NCBI RefSeq assembly: GCF_016107655.1
Contig: NZ_JABASX010000012.1
Span: 36,866 to 100,865, forward strand
Direction of reading: 5' to 3'
Length of the DNA stretch: 64,000 nt
From: Brevibacterium antiquum
GTDB taxonomy: Bacteria > Actinomycetota > Actinomycetes > Actinomycetales > Brevibacteriaceae
Shown here: positions 52,236-59,956 of the stretch, piece by piece
How positions within the stretch are numbered: position 1 is the first letter of the stretch
Layout: every line of letters starts with the position of its first letter
The notes under the pieces: generated by a model
Databases searched by the model: none
What the model was told of the DNA's origin: nothing
Seen by the model: only the letters and a program-made list of their open reading frames with translations
Made by a program: the position numbers and the translations under genes

Positions 52236-52427
52236 TCAGGGCTCATCGGACTTGTCGGCATCTGTAATAGAAGTTGAGTCCGGCTGAGTTGCCGGCAGAG
52301 GCGGGTACTCCCACGTACCGGAGCGCATCGTCACAATCACGGTTTCGCCGCGACGCTGGTGAGCCATCCGATGCCTGGTGATCCCATTGGACTCGTACAC
52401 GCGGTCGCAGTTGTGACAGGTAGGCAT
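52236..52427 (-). CDS. Small C2H2-type zinc-finger protein
   Basis: A 63-residue protein. Residues 4-23 read CHNCDRVYESNGITRHRMAH, a C-X2-C-X11-H-X3-H finger with the aromatic Tyr and a helix, close to the classical C2H2 form. The tail (TWEYPPLPATQPDSTS) is unstructured. An ideal AGGAG site precedes ATG 52427. Such fingers are rare in bacteria (Ros/MucR apart) but occur in actinophages and ICEs, possibly as DNA-binding regulators. Confidence 0.75.
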   Translation of the reverse strand: MPTCHNCDRVYESNGITRHRMAHQRRGETVIVTMRSGTWEYPPLPATQPDSTSITDADKSDEP

Positions 52428-52533
52428 GATCTTCTCCTAGAAGTAATAAGGCATTGCGTCCTACCTCATTCAGGAGTGGGGATCTGTCCTGGCTCTAAGG
52501 GTCGCCCTTCTCGCCCGTCAGCTCGACAGCTCC

Positions 52534-52674
52534 CTAGGGGAGATCGGTTAGCCGCTGGACGACTGGAGACAGTGCTTGACGATGCAGCTGGGTGTCATCA
52601 CTGCCTCGCCTTTCGCGCTTCATCTTCTCCAAAAAGTGCGCTGCGGTAGCCATCGAACACAATTCAGCTTTCAT
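52534..52674 (-). CDS. Possible small protein, 46 residues
   Basis: The minus frame from ATG 52672-52674 reads MKAELCSMATAAHFLEKMKR and so on to LTDLP then stop. Amino-acid use looks natural, but no ribosome site is seen and there is no family match. The rest of 52428-52857 shows nothing else that I can support. Confidence 0.3.
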   Translation of the reverse strand: MKAELCSMATAAHFLEKMKRERRGSDDTQLHRQALSPVVQRLTDLP

Positions 52675-52857
52675 CGATCAAAACCACCGCTGCCTCCGGA
52701 CACTGGCGCTGATGCTTCCTCATCTGGGAAGTGAGTAATTTGTTCTGTCTACGGATTGGTTTCGGCGTGCACGCCATGGGAATACCTTTTCCTCGAGACC
52801 ATGGTCTGGTGTTTCTCGCCATCGTCAGATGTGGGATCCGGTCGTGGTTCGCTCCTG

Positions 52858-53877
52858 CTACTTGAACATTCGCATAGTTGCCCTCACGCTCCCGCGCAGA
52901 ATGTCGTAGGAGCCGCGCAGCACCCAGTAGGAGACAACGCGGCGTCCCAACCTCCCTCCACGACGCCGGCTCTTACCCAGCTGGGATTGCGGAAGCGGCT
53001 GGCCCTTCTCATCGAGGCCGCGCTTGGCCATCTTCTTCACATGCTTGCGGTAGGCCTTCTGCTCCTTATTCCAAGCTTTGGCCTCGTAGACGTCTCTGCC
53101 GTCATAGAAAGCGGAGTCGTGGCTGCGCCGTTGAGCATCTATGACTCCGGCAACGTTGGGGTCGCCTTCGCGTTCCAGGGTGCCGAACGTTCTCGCAGGG
53201 ACGTGAGGATTGGCGGCCACAGCGGCACGGATGGATGGGTTCGGGTGGGCTGAGAGGTAGTTCAGTGCCTCAGGTCTCGCAGACGGGTTAGCAGCAATCT
53301 CGGCCTGAACAGAGTCTTCTCTGATCGAAGCCAAGTGCGACAGGGTCTCTGGAGGAGTCCTCGGGTTGGCAGCCACCGCCGCCGCGACATTTGAGTTCTC
53401 CACTCGTCCGGTCAGGCAGGCTCGCAGCTCGTCGTCACCGGCTCGAGTCTTCGCGTACTGGATGACCGCGTGGTCGCTCATATTCGGATTCTCCAGCGCT
53501 GAGACCCTCACGAATGGGTCCGGGTCATCGCGCATCGTCACCAGTGCCCGCTCATCCATCGACTCGTTGGCAGCGACGGCGCCACGCACCAGAGGGGACG
53601 GGTGGGAGGCCAGATGGGCCAGCTCCTCAGGGTCAGTCGATGCCAGGGCCCGTTCTTCAGTCTCCAAGAGCTCCTGGCGCTGTTCATCACTCATCTGAGC
53701 AATCGTGGTCTCCAGCGAGCCCATGGCCGCATCAGCATCGGCAGAGGGCACATATTCCCGAGACCACGTCTGAGCTAAGTTCTCATCCAATGGCGGCAAA
53801 TCTGGACGTGATTTCACTGCCTCGGAGAACTGTCCACCTTCGGGGATACCCGCCTGCACGCGATTGAGGTTGCTCAT
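52858..53877 (-). CDS. Tagged ICE protein with leucine-rich-repeat-variant (LRV) array
   Basis: A 339-residue protein starting MSNLNRVQAGIPEGGQFSEA. Residues about 75-245 are helical repeats of LRV/HEAT type: DPEELAHLASHPSPLVRGAVAANES, MDERALVTMRDDPDPFVRVSALENPN, then RTPPETLSHLAS, ARPEALNYLSAHPNPSIRAAVAANPH. Such arrays bind proteins or nucleic acids. The C-terminal 80 residues are very basic (KAYRKHVKKMAKRG, GKSRRRGGRLGRRV) and could bind DNA or membranes. Start ATG 53877; leaderless-type promoter upstream. Confidence 0.82.
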   Translation of the reverse strand: MSNLNRVQAGIPEGGQFSEAVKSRPDLPPLDENLAQTWSREYVPSADADAAMGSLETTIAQMSDEQRQELLETEERALASTDPEELAHLASHPSPLVRGAVAANESMDERALVTMRDDPDPFVRVSALENPNMSDHAVIQYAKTRAGDDELRACLTGRVENSNVAAAVAANPRTPPETLSHLASIREDSVQAEIAANPSARPEALNYLSAHPNPSIRAAVAANPHVPARTFGTLEREGDPNVAGVIDAQRRSHDSAFYDGRDVYEAKAWNKEQKAYRKHVKKMAKRGLDEKGQPLPQSQLGKSRRRGGRLGRRVVSYWVLRGSYDILRGSVRATMRMFK

Positions 53878-53884
53878 ACCCTCA

Positions 53885-53897
53885 ATACGTGCGGCAA
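53885..53897 (-). promoter_or_regulatory. Leaderless-type promoter of the tagged gene, copy 3
   Basis: GTTGCCGCACGTATTGA, then GGGT and ATG 53877 on the minus strand. GGGT could also act as a weak ribosome site, so leaderless translation is not certain here. Confidence 0.6.
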
Positions 53898-53912
53898 CGC
53901 CCCAAGTGGGCC

Positions 53913-54265
53913 TCAGCTCTCATCCTGTGGCACTCCAAAGTGCTTGATCGAGTGGTGGCGTGCTGATCGTTGAACCCATGTACGGTCCAACCTCACCTCA
54001 TGAGGACTGAACGTCTGAAGCCCAACGGGAGAGTCGATTGCATTGCCGCCTGCGGTAATCGCCCCGTTGGCGTCGATGTCGGTGATCTCAAAGGTCGCCC
54101 GATCTCCTCGCGTGACTTCGTTAATGGCCTCGTAAACGTTGTTGTCGGATGTCCTACCTTGAAATCGGGTTCGAGCGCCGCCCGAGGAGTTGAAAGGCGC
54201 CCAGCAAATGCTGGATATTTCGCACGTTTTGTCGCAGTAGCTTACGTCGACCTGATCGTGATCAT
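53913..54265 (-). pseudogene. Frameshifted small ICE gene
   Basis: A clear coding-like frame (SYCDKTCEISSICWAPFNSS, RATFEITDIDANGAITAGGN, SPVGLQTFSPHEVRLDRTW, ending HFGVPQDES) has no start codon. An ATG at 54265 (MITIRST) lies in the next frame and stops after seven codons. A single base change would join them into a protein of about 117 residues. No family recognised. Sequence error or recent loss are both possible. Confidence 0.6.
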
Positions 54266-54282
54266 GTTACGTTTATTGCCAT

Positions 54283-54546
54283 TTACGACGCGCCCAGCTC
54301 CATGTACGCGAGTCCAATAGGGCAAGTGACATTCACCCTGAGCCAACGACGCCGAGCCTCAGCGATAGCCCGTGTCATGAGCTCTTGGCGATGCTTGTCC
54401 GTGTCTTTCTCCTCAATGGACTCGCAATAGAAGAAGTGGAACTCATTTTCAAATGAGTCGAACGTGTAATGCAACGAAGCCACACGTTTACCCGCCAAGA
54501 ATAGGTCGAACGTCGAGGCCTCGGTATTATTGAGGAGCGTATACAA
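54283..54546 (-). CDS. Small hypothetical protein
   Basis: An 87-residue frame with TTG start 54546: beta-rich first half (TFDLFLAGKRVASLHYTFDSFENEFHFFYCES) and a helix with basic residues (RQELMTRAIAEARRRW), then VNVTCPIGLAYMELG. The order recalls part of an acetyltransferase-like fold, but the match is weak. The start and true length are uncertain. Confidence 0.42.
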   Translation of the reverse strand: MYTLLNNTEASTFDLFLAGKRVASLHYTFDSFENEFHFFYCESIEEKDTDKHRQELMTRAIAEARRRWLRVNVTCPIGLAYMELGAS

Positions 54547-54706
54547 CCCGTCTCTCCATCAGGCAGATTCAAGCGGATATTTGGATCAACTCTAGGTCAG
54601 GTACTGGTCGTCCCAAAGTACACCATTGTATCCGATGCAAAGAAACCACGGATTTGCTTTGGTCTCGGCCTCACTCCGCAGCGGGGTTTGTGCGATTCCT
54701 CGTTGC

Positions 54707-54781
54707 CTAGTGAAGCGCCTGCTTGAGCACTTGCTTTTCTCCGAGGTGCGTTTCCCACGTGACTCGCAACTCTCCCGAACG
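54707..54781 (-). pseudogene. C-terminal part of a gene split by IS110
   Basis: The minus frame reads RSGELRVTWETHLGEKQVLK QALH then stop at 54707. It is the continuation of the coding start at 56398-56233 on the other side of the IS. Joined, the protein would have about 82 residues. Function unknown. The region 54547-54706 shows no gene. Confidence 0.6.
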
Positions 54782-54784
54782 CCG

Positions 54785-55026
54785 TAGGGGGGTGCCCCTA
54801 TATTTATTCACAGGCCCTAAACGGGGTCTGGTCGCTGGTCCTGGTATGGCTGTCTTGCCCTGTCACGAATGATCCGGGGGGTGTTGCCGCCAGGAATCCA
54901 GGACGCGCGTTGACTGCTGATAGGGGCTCGGCCCAGCTTTGTCTGAGGTCTCGTCGTAACGTGGGTGCCAGCATCGGGTGTCATGACAACCAACGACCAC
55001 TGGTTGGATGGTCGAGGAGGACTGTC
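54785..55026 (+). ncRNA. Candidate bridge RNA region of IS110
   Basis: About 240 bases without a gene lie between the left end and the transposase ATG. In the IS110 family this non-coding end is transcribed as a bridge RNA whose two loops pair with target and donor DNA. Short stems are visible (54785-54800; CCAAC...GTTGG near 54990-55005). The exact RNA ends and loops cannot be set by eye. Confidence 0.5.
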
Positions 55027-56229
55027 ATGAACACCGAATACGACGTGTGGTTAGGACTCGACGTCGGCAAAACAAACCATCACGGGTGCGGACTCGACCC
55101 ATCTGGAGAGCGGGTCTATGACCATGAACTCCCGCAAGATGAGACCGCGTTGAGGGGCGTGATCACTACCCTGCAACACGAGTACGGTCGCGTGCTGGTG
55201 ATCGTCGATCAACCGAACACAATCGGGGCGCTGCCGGTGGCCGTGGCCAGGGATTGTGATGCCGATATTGCCTATCTTCCAGGGTTGGCGATGCGTAAGG
55301 CTGCTGACTTGTATCCGGGGCAGGCGAAGACCGATGCCCGGGATGCGTTCATCATCGCCGACACAGCGAGGACGATGCCACACACGCTGCGATCAGTGGA
55401 CCGTGAGTCCGACGTGCTGGCTAATCTCAAGGTCCTGGCCGGCACGGATGAGGACCTTGCTCATGACATCACGAGAGCCATCAACCGGTTACGGTCGTTG
55501 TTGCTCCAGATCCATCCGGCGCTGGAGCGTGTCTTCAAAGGCACCGTGTTGACCAGGACGATTGTCTTAGATCTGTTGGTCCGCTACCGGGGCCCGGCCG
55601 GGCTACGTGCGGCGGGGAAGTCTGGGGTGAAACGGTGGGCGAAGAACCACACCCGAAAAGACCCATCACACCTCATCGACGCCATCTTTGATGCCCTGGC
55701 TGAACAGACTGTCGTTGTGCCGGGTACCGCGGCGTCGGAGTCGGTGGTGCCGCGGCACGCGATGCGGATCAAGGCGTTGAAGGCCGAACGTAAGGAGATC
55801 GAGGCAGAGGCTGAGGAGCTGGCTGATTCGCTCCCTCTTCTTCAGGTCTTAACGTCCATGCCGGGAGTCGGCGTTAAGACCGCATCCCAGATCCTCCTAT
55901 CCGCCGGTGATTTCTCTGCTTTCAAGACTCCTGGGCACTTGGCCGCGTATGCCGGGATTGCTCCGGTCACTCGACGTTCGGGAACGTCGATCCGGGGTGA
56001 GTTCCCGTCGCGGGCGGGTAACAAACGGCTGAAGAACGCGTTGTTCCATTCAGCATGGATTGCGTCGTGTCATGACCCGTTGTCGAAGGCCTATTACGAA
56101 CGGAAACGAGCCGAGGGCAAACGTCATAACGCGGCGGTCATGTGCCTAGCACGTCGTCGGCTCAATGTTCTGTTCGCAATGGTCAAGCACGGGGCCTTCT
56201 ATGAACAGAAGACCCCGGCTGCTGCTTGA
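55027..56229 (+). CDS. IS110-family transposase (DEDD/serine recombinase)
   Basis: A 400-residue recombinase. The N-terminal RuvC-like DEDD domain has WLGLDVGKTNH, VLVIVDQPNTIGALPV and KTDARDAFIIADTART. The C-terminal Tnp domain has LTSMPGVGVKTASQIL, the helix-hairpin-helix, and YAGIAPVTRRSGTSIRGEFPSRAGNKRLKNALF with the catalytic Ser region. ATG 55027 follows GAGGAGG; an upstream start would extend into the bridge RNA region. It appears intact. Confidence 0.93.
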   Translation: MNTEYDVWLGLDVGKTNHHGCGLDPSGERVYDHELPQDETALRGVITTLQHEYGRVLVIVDQPNTIGALPVAVARDCDADIAYLPGLAMRKAADLYPGQAKTDARDAFIIADTARTMPHTLRSVDRESDVLANLKVLAGTDEDLAHDITRAINRLRSLLLQIHPALERVFKGTVLTRTIVLDLLVRYRGPAGLRAAGKSGVKRWAKNHTRKDPSHLIDAIFDALAEQTVVVPGTAASESVVPRHAMRIKALKAERKEIEAEAEELADSLPLLQVLTSMPGVGVKTASQILLSAGDFSAFKTPGHLAAYAGIAPVTRRSGTSIRGEFPSRAGNKRLKNALFHSAWIASCHDPLSKAYYERKRAEGKRHNAAVMCLARRRLNVLFAMVKHGAFYEQKTPAAA

Positions 56230-56232
56230 CAA

Positions 56233-56398
56233 TGAATGTAACGGGCGGAGCAAGTTCAAACTGGATGTCTTGGGCTGGTTGAAGTTCCGGAACATTAATG
56301 TCCTTGAACACGTCACCACTGATGGCAACGTGATATACAACCGTGCCATCGTTGTTGCGGAGAGTGCACTCGTCTTGGCTGTTCTGAGTCAGGTCCAT
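56233..56398 (-). pseudogene. N-terminal part of a gene split by IS110
   Basis: The minus frame from ATG 56398 (AAGGGTGA before it) reads MDLTQNSQDECTLRNNDGTV, then HVAISGDVFKDINVPELQPA and PPVTFIVK, where the IS begins. The downstream continuation is at 54781-54707. It looks like a small beta-rich protein of unknown function. Confidence 0.65.
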
Positions 56399-56473
56399 AA
56401 TTCACCCTTACAGTTCGAATGGGCCACTTATTATACCGAGGGCCTCTTTGTCGTTCTCAAGACTATTTCGAGA

Positions 56474-56644
56474 CTACGCGGCACTGTCGGAGGGCGAAAC
56501 AGTGTGGTCCCAGGGATGGTACTCATGGTCTCCCACAGTCCTACGAGAGCGTGCCAAGGTGATGATAGTGGTGATGCCAGCCATCATCGCCGTTGCGGCA
56601 GCCAGAGCAATAGCCAGCTTGAATTGATCGCGTGGAATTGCCAT
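56474..56644 (-). CDS. Small single-helix membrane protein, 56 residues
   Basis: The frame starts MAIPRDQFKLAIALAAATAM with a helix through MAGITTIITLA, then basic RSRR and a polar tail with two His (GDHEYHPWDHTV). GGAGG lies nine bases before ATG 56644. Helix-in, short tail proteins of this size are frequent in ICEs, for example as holin-like or channel accessory parts. No family is recognised. Confidence 0.6.
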   Translation of the reverse strand: MAIPRDQFKLAIALAAATAMMAGITTIITLARSRRTVGDHEYHPWDHTVSPSDSAA

Positions 56645-56745
56645 GAGCTTCATCCTCCAATGCTGGTCGGCGCCGGGATTAGATTATACTGCCGCTGCCT
56701 ACTTGGAGACCATCACTCGCTCGTCGGAATGGTGCCCTTTCGCGC

Positions 56746-57201
56746 TTACTTGATCCCGTATGGGTCGGTCGATCGTTGCCGGTAGTCGCGGACGAAACCA
56801 GCGACGCCCCTGTATGGCCGACCGAGCATCGCAGCACGCTCAGCGATCGACAGGTCCGTGCGCGTGTACGCGACCACAGCATCTTCACGTGTCCACGGCT
56901 TCCACCGGTTCGGCGCCAGAGAGCGCCCGTGTGTGCCAACAGCCGGCCGCACACCCCATTCCCGGAACCACTTGCCCAGCGTCGACTCATTGACACCCAT
57001 CGAGGCGGCAATGTCGGCGATAGACTCATCCGCTTCGCGCCGTGCCGTGACCTCATAACGCACACGGTCTTTAGTCTCTCGCGTCGTGTACCGCCGTGTC
57101 TCGTTTGGGCCGAGGCCGCGCTTGTACCTCGCATAGCAGCGGTTGCACAGCCCACGCGCCACCGGGGCACGGTCACACCACACGACGGCGCAGGCGCTCA
57201 T
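56746..57201 (-). CDS. Zinc-ribbon and helix-turn-helix protein
   Basis: A 151-residue protein. The N-terminus MSACAVVWCDRAPVARGLCN then RCYARYKRGLG has a four-Cys zinc knuckle. A helix-turn-helix follows (ESIADIAASMGVNESTLGKWFREWGV), then a second small helical unit (WTREDAVVAYTRTDLSIAERAAMLGRPYRGV). Two DNA-reading helices plus a zinc knuckle suit an actinophage/ICE regulator. ATG 57201 is chosen at the Cys motif; the frame extends 17 residues upstream. Confidence 0.72.
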   Translation of the reverse strand: MSACAVVWCDRAPVARGLCNRCYARYKRGLGPNETRRYTTRETKDRVRYEVTARREADESIADIAASMGVNESTLGKWFREWGVRPAVGTHGRSLAPNRWKPWTREDAVVAYTRTDLSIAERAAMLGRPYRGVAGFVRDYRQRSTDPYGIK

Positions 57202-57319
57202 ACTGGGCTCGGCGTTGAGAGCATGGCAACAGACTAACGCACGCAGTCGCAACAGAGTCCCGGCCTCACCTCACGGTGGGGTCGGGGCCATCTATTCTTG
57301 GTGTAAGCGTTGAGCCGAT

Positions 57320-57829
57320 CTACTGAGGTGCGTCGCGGTAAGGAATATCCTTCACGATGCGATTGTGCGTATCTAGCTCAGAAGAGAACAGAACGAATCG
57401 AGTCCAGAAGATGACTCGACTCATTGAGGTGGCCAGTAGAACGACAGAACCGAACACCAGCGCATCAGTGAAGTGCATGCTGAGTTGATCTACGGCAAAC
57501 GCCGCAATCGAAGCCAGACCTGCAGTGAAGCAATAGACCAGAATGAGCGTCCAGTTGCTACGGATTTCTGCAGCATAGAGTTTTCGGACATGAACAACCA
57601 AGCTCGCCGTGGAGTTGTAGAGCAGGCCGGCGGCGAAGGTGGAAGCGGCGAGAATGATGCCGGAGAATGCGGCAACTGCTGTGTAAAGGGTATTGCGTGT
57701 AGCCCCGTCGTCAATAAGGATCGGGCACCAAGCGAATACGGCCACGGCCAGCAGGACGGCAAGTATGAAATCAGAAACGGGTCGTCTAGTCCAGACGTCC
57801 AGCACGCGTATGGAGAATTTGCGGTCCAT
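57320..57829 (-). CDS. Four-helix membrane protein, possible effector of a two-gene system
   Basis: A 169-residue protein with about four helices (DFILAVLLAVAVFAWCPILI, TLYTAVAAFSGIILAASTFAAGLLY, WTLILVYCFTAGLASIAAFAV, DALVFGSVVLLATSMSRVIFW). No family recognised. It starts eight bases after the 298-residue gene, so the two form an operon. Small multi-helix proteins paired with a soluble partner are common effectors in anti-phage or abortive systems; that is only a hypothesis here. Confidence 0.66.
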   Translation of the reverse strand: MDRKFSIRVLDVWTRRPVSDFILAVLLAVAVFAWCPILIDDGATRNTLYTAVAAFSGIILAASTFAAGLLYNSTASLVVHVRKLYAAEIRSNWTLILVYCFTAGLASIAAFAVDQLSMHFTDALVFGSVVLLATSMSRVIFWTRFVLFSSELDTHNRIVKDIPYRDAPQ

Positions 57830-57837
57830 GACGCCCC

Positions 57838-58734
57838 CTAGTCATCGATCGTCTGCTTTCGCGTCTCCTCTAGCTTAGCGCGGTTGTCTTCAAGAAGCTT
57901 TCGAAGTTCCGAAAAGCGCGGTGGGCGGTCCTCGAGGTCCAGAACGAAGTCCATTGCAAGATCCTTCTCCACGAGACTGATCACTTCTTCCTGGCCGTCT
58001 TGCGAGATAATCGTAGCCTCAGCGTTGCTTTTGGATCCCGCGAGGTAACGCAATTCCTTGATGATCGAGTCCTTAAACCGCTTGAGAACTGGCAGGCGTT
58101 GCCTCGAGTATGGCGTCAGATTTAGATCGAGCGACAACTCAAGGTCGCCTCCAAGGCTGTCGGCCATCGCATCGCCCATCATTGCGGGACCGGCGTCAGT
58201 CTCGTTTGGATCGTAGAGGTCGCGCTGAGTTGAGAACGTCGAGGAAAAACGAAGAACTCCCCTTGCAGCCCGCAACTGTTCGATCTTGCGCTGGTCAACA
58301 ATCGGCTTCACCTTCCAAAATGCGCCGTCAGCCAGAGGCCGAATTGTCGTTGCCAAGTCGGCGACCCTGCCTTGCTTGGGGGAGTGCGCGGCGCCATACA
58401 CCGTGGCGAAGAACCGAGTTCCAGGAAAAGGGATGACAGCCGTCGAGTAGGCGAGTTTTTCCCCGCCCTCTTCGGCCAAGTGATCCTCAATCGTTCCGTC
58501 CTCCTCGGAAATGCTACTCATGAAGTCATTGCCAATTGGATTGTGAATTCCGAAAGTTTGAACATTATCGTCGGCAGTGAACCAAATGTCTTTTATCTTG
58601 CGGTCCTTTCCGCGTCGAGCTCGGAGGTTGTCTAGGATCGGCGTCCAATCGAAAGTGTTCGGGTAGCTGAGGTCTCCACCTATGAGCATGGCAAGCTGAA
58701 AGAACCGGACTGTCTTTGTCTTCTTCGGGGCCAC
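57838..58734 (-). CDS. Unrecognised soluble protein, possible sensor partner
   Basis: A 298-residue protein starting MAPKKTKTVRFFQLAMLIGG. It has IKDIWFTADDNVQTFGIHNPIGNDFMSS, LAYSTAVIPFPGTRFFATVYGA, a beta-rich middle and a C-terminal charged helix (FSELRKLLEDNRAKLEETRKQ). No catalytic motif is clear; it recalls DUF6731-like proteins of defence-type loci, but this is from pattern memory only. It is the first gene of a pair with the four-helix protein. The gap 58735-58968 shows nothing else. Confidence 0.62.
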   Translation of the reverse strand: MAPKKTKTVRFFQLAMLIGGDLSYPNTFDWTPILDNLRARRGKDRKIKDIWFTADDNVQTFGIHNPIGNDFMSSISEEDGTIEDHLAEEGGEKLAYSTAVIPFPGTRFFATVYGAAHSPKQGRVADLATTIRPLADGAFWKVKPIVDQRKIEQLRAARGVLRFSSTFSTQRDLYDPNETDAGPAMMGDAMADSLGGDLELSLDLNLTPYSRQRLPVLKRFKDSIIKELRYLAGSKSNAEATIISQDGQEEVISLVEKDLAMDFVLDLEDRPPRFSELRKLLEDNRAKLEETRKQTIDD

Positions 58735-58968
58735 TCGGTTTCCTCGCTTCTATGCCAGACGGTCATCCAATGGAATGCTAAGCGCCGCAGCCGTCAGGGG
58801 CCGACTGAGCTGAGCCTCAACTGAAATTCGTTATGGAGTCGAGACTGCACCTGACGCATAATAGAACGCATGACCGATTCCGACTGCTAAGGCACGGCCA
58901 CCTGGCGCTGCTAGCAAGGTATCCACAACGCAGCCGGCGGCCGCGGCTCGTACCAGGACCGCCCACCA

Positions 58969-59139
58969 ATGCCAGTGCGTGCCCGCATCGAGTGGGAGCG
59001 TGACGGCGTTGAGGGCGTCGACGGCGTGGCGACCCGACAGGGTTTCGACGGTGCGATCTTCGTCGAGCTCAAGGACCGCCGCTGCTCGGCTCTCGGCGCG
59101 TGGTTGCGACCGGACGATGTGTGGTGGATGGGGAAATGA
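58969..59139 (+). CDS. Small ICE-type protein, 56 residues
   Basis: The plus frame from ATG 58969 reads MPVRARIEWERDGVEGVDGV, then TRQGFDGAIFVELKDRRCSA and LGAWLRPDDVWWMGK. This looks like small actinobacterial mobile-element proteins with a beta fold and an ending DDVWW. The overlapping minus frame (HAVDALNAVTLPLDAG) is less convincing. It ends one base before the stop codon of the convergent lipoprotein gene. Confidence 0.5.
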   Translation: MPVRARIEWERDGVEGVDGVATRQGFDGAIFVELKDRRCSALGAWLRPDDVWWMGK

Positions 59140-59140
59140 T

Positions 59141-59890
59141 TTACGAAATGGGATCAATCGCGATTGCCGCTTCGGCACTGGATCCCATGAATGCGTCGGT
59201 GATGATTAGAGCTTCGATCTCAGATCCTTGCGGAATCTCGATTACGAAGTCTCCCTGAGCTTCTGTGCCAGGGTTCTGAGTATCTCCGGCCGGATTTACA
59301 TGTTGCTGGTTGAGGTTCCACGTGTAGTCACTGGCATCTTCACCTAGGGGAGCGAACACTTCGCCGTCGCTGAACTGTACGGACGGCTCAAGAGGAAGAT
59401 CTAGCGGCTGCCTATTTGTGTTCTTGACGGTGTACTCAACATGTAGGAACTCGTTGCCCTCAGCAGGAGTAGCATCAACGTACTCAGGAATCTCCTCACC
59501 TCCGTCCCAACCTTCATTGGACTTCGCTTTGGGGAGAACAACTGTGAGTTCGACGGTGTCGATTCGAACGTCCCACTTCTCGAGTACGTTTTCGTCGTCT
59601 GTGGTTGTGAAGATGAACCACTCGCCCTGCTTCTCCATGAAATCGGAACCTTCCATCGGTTCCTCGTCGCCCGTGCTCATATCGGCTGTGCACTGAGGAT
59701 CGTCCGGTGAAGTTCCATCCGGCCCACAGAGCTCGACCCATTCCGCTTGACTCAGTGGAGTTGTTGTAGCCTTCGCTGGTTCGGTTTGCTCGGCAGAAGT
59801 GGAGGGACTGCTGACTTGAGACGAACTGTTGCTAGCGCAGCCAGTGAGGGCGATGGCGGCGGCAAGTGTGGCGAGGAATTTCTTAGGCAT
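59141..59890 (-). CDS. DUF4352-like lipoprotein
   Basis: A 249-residue lipoprotein: signal with lipobox LTGC, a Ser/Thr linker, a short region with two Cys (VELCGPDG, DPQCTAD), and a C-terminal beta-sandwich of DUF4352 type (FLHVEYTVKNTNRQPLDLPLEPSVQFSDG, and DFVIEIPQGSEIEALIITD). DUF4352 domains often sit outside Gram-positive cells with unknown ligands. ATG 59890 suits the signal peptide. It might be a surface protein of the element. Confidence 0.78.
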   Translation of the reverse strand: MPKKFLATLAAAIALTGCASNSSSQVSSPSTSAEQTEPAKATTTPLSQAEWVELCGPDGTSPDDPQCTADMSTGDEEPMEGSDFMEKQGEWFIFTTTDDENVLEKWDVRIDTVELTVVLPKAKSNEGWDGGEEIPEYVDATPAEGNEFLHVEYTVKNTNRQPLDLPLEPSVQFSDGEVFAPLGEDASDYTWNLNQQHVNPAGDTQNPGTEAQGDFVIEIPQGSEIEALIITDAFMGSSAEAAIAIDPIS

Positions 59891-59956
59891 GATCGGAGCT
59901 TATGCCTAACATTTGTAGTAGTCGGCACGAAATCTAGTTAAGTTCTCAATTTGTTA

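Larger units (their letters stand above)
54785..56232 (+). mobile_element. IS110-family insertion sequence
   Basis: The element carries one transposase gene (55027-56229) and a long non-coding left end. Limits are inferred from the interrupted minus-strand gene: its C-terminal half ends its reading near 54781 and its N-terminal half resumes near 56233, giving an element of about 1.45 kb. A perfect small stem, TAGGGG-GGTG-CCCCTA (54785-54800), lies at the left limit. As usual for IS110, no terminal inverted repeats or clear target duplication are seen. Confidence 0.75.

Noticed and set aside
58831..59178. Minus-strand frame of 115 residues
   Set aside because: The opposite plus frame (58969-59139) has a more natural protein sequence ending in DDVWW; only one can be real.
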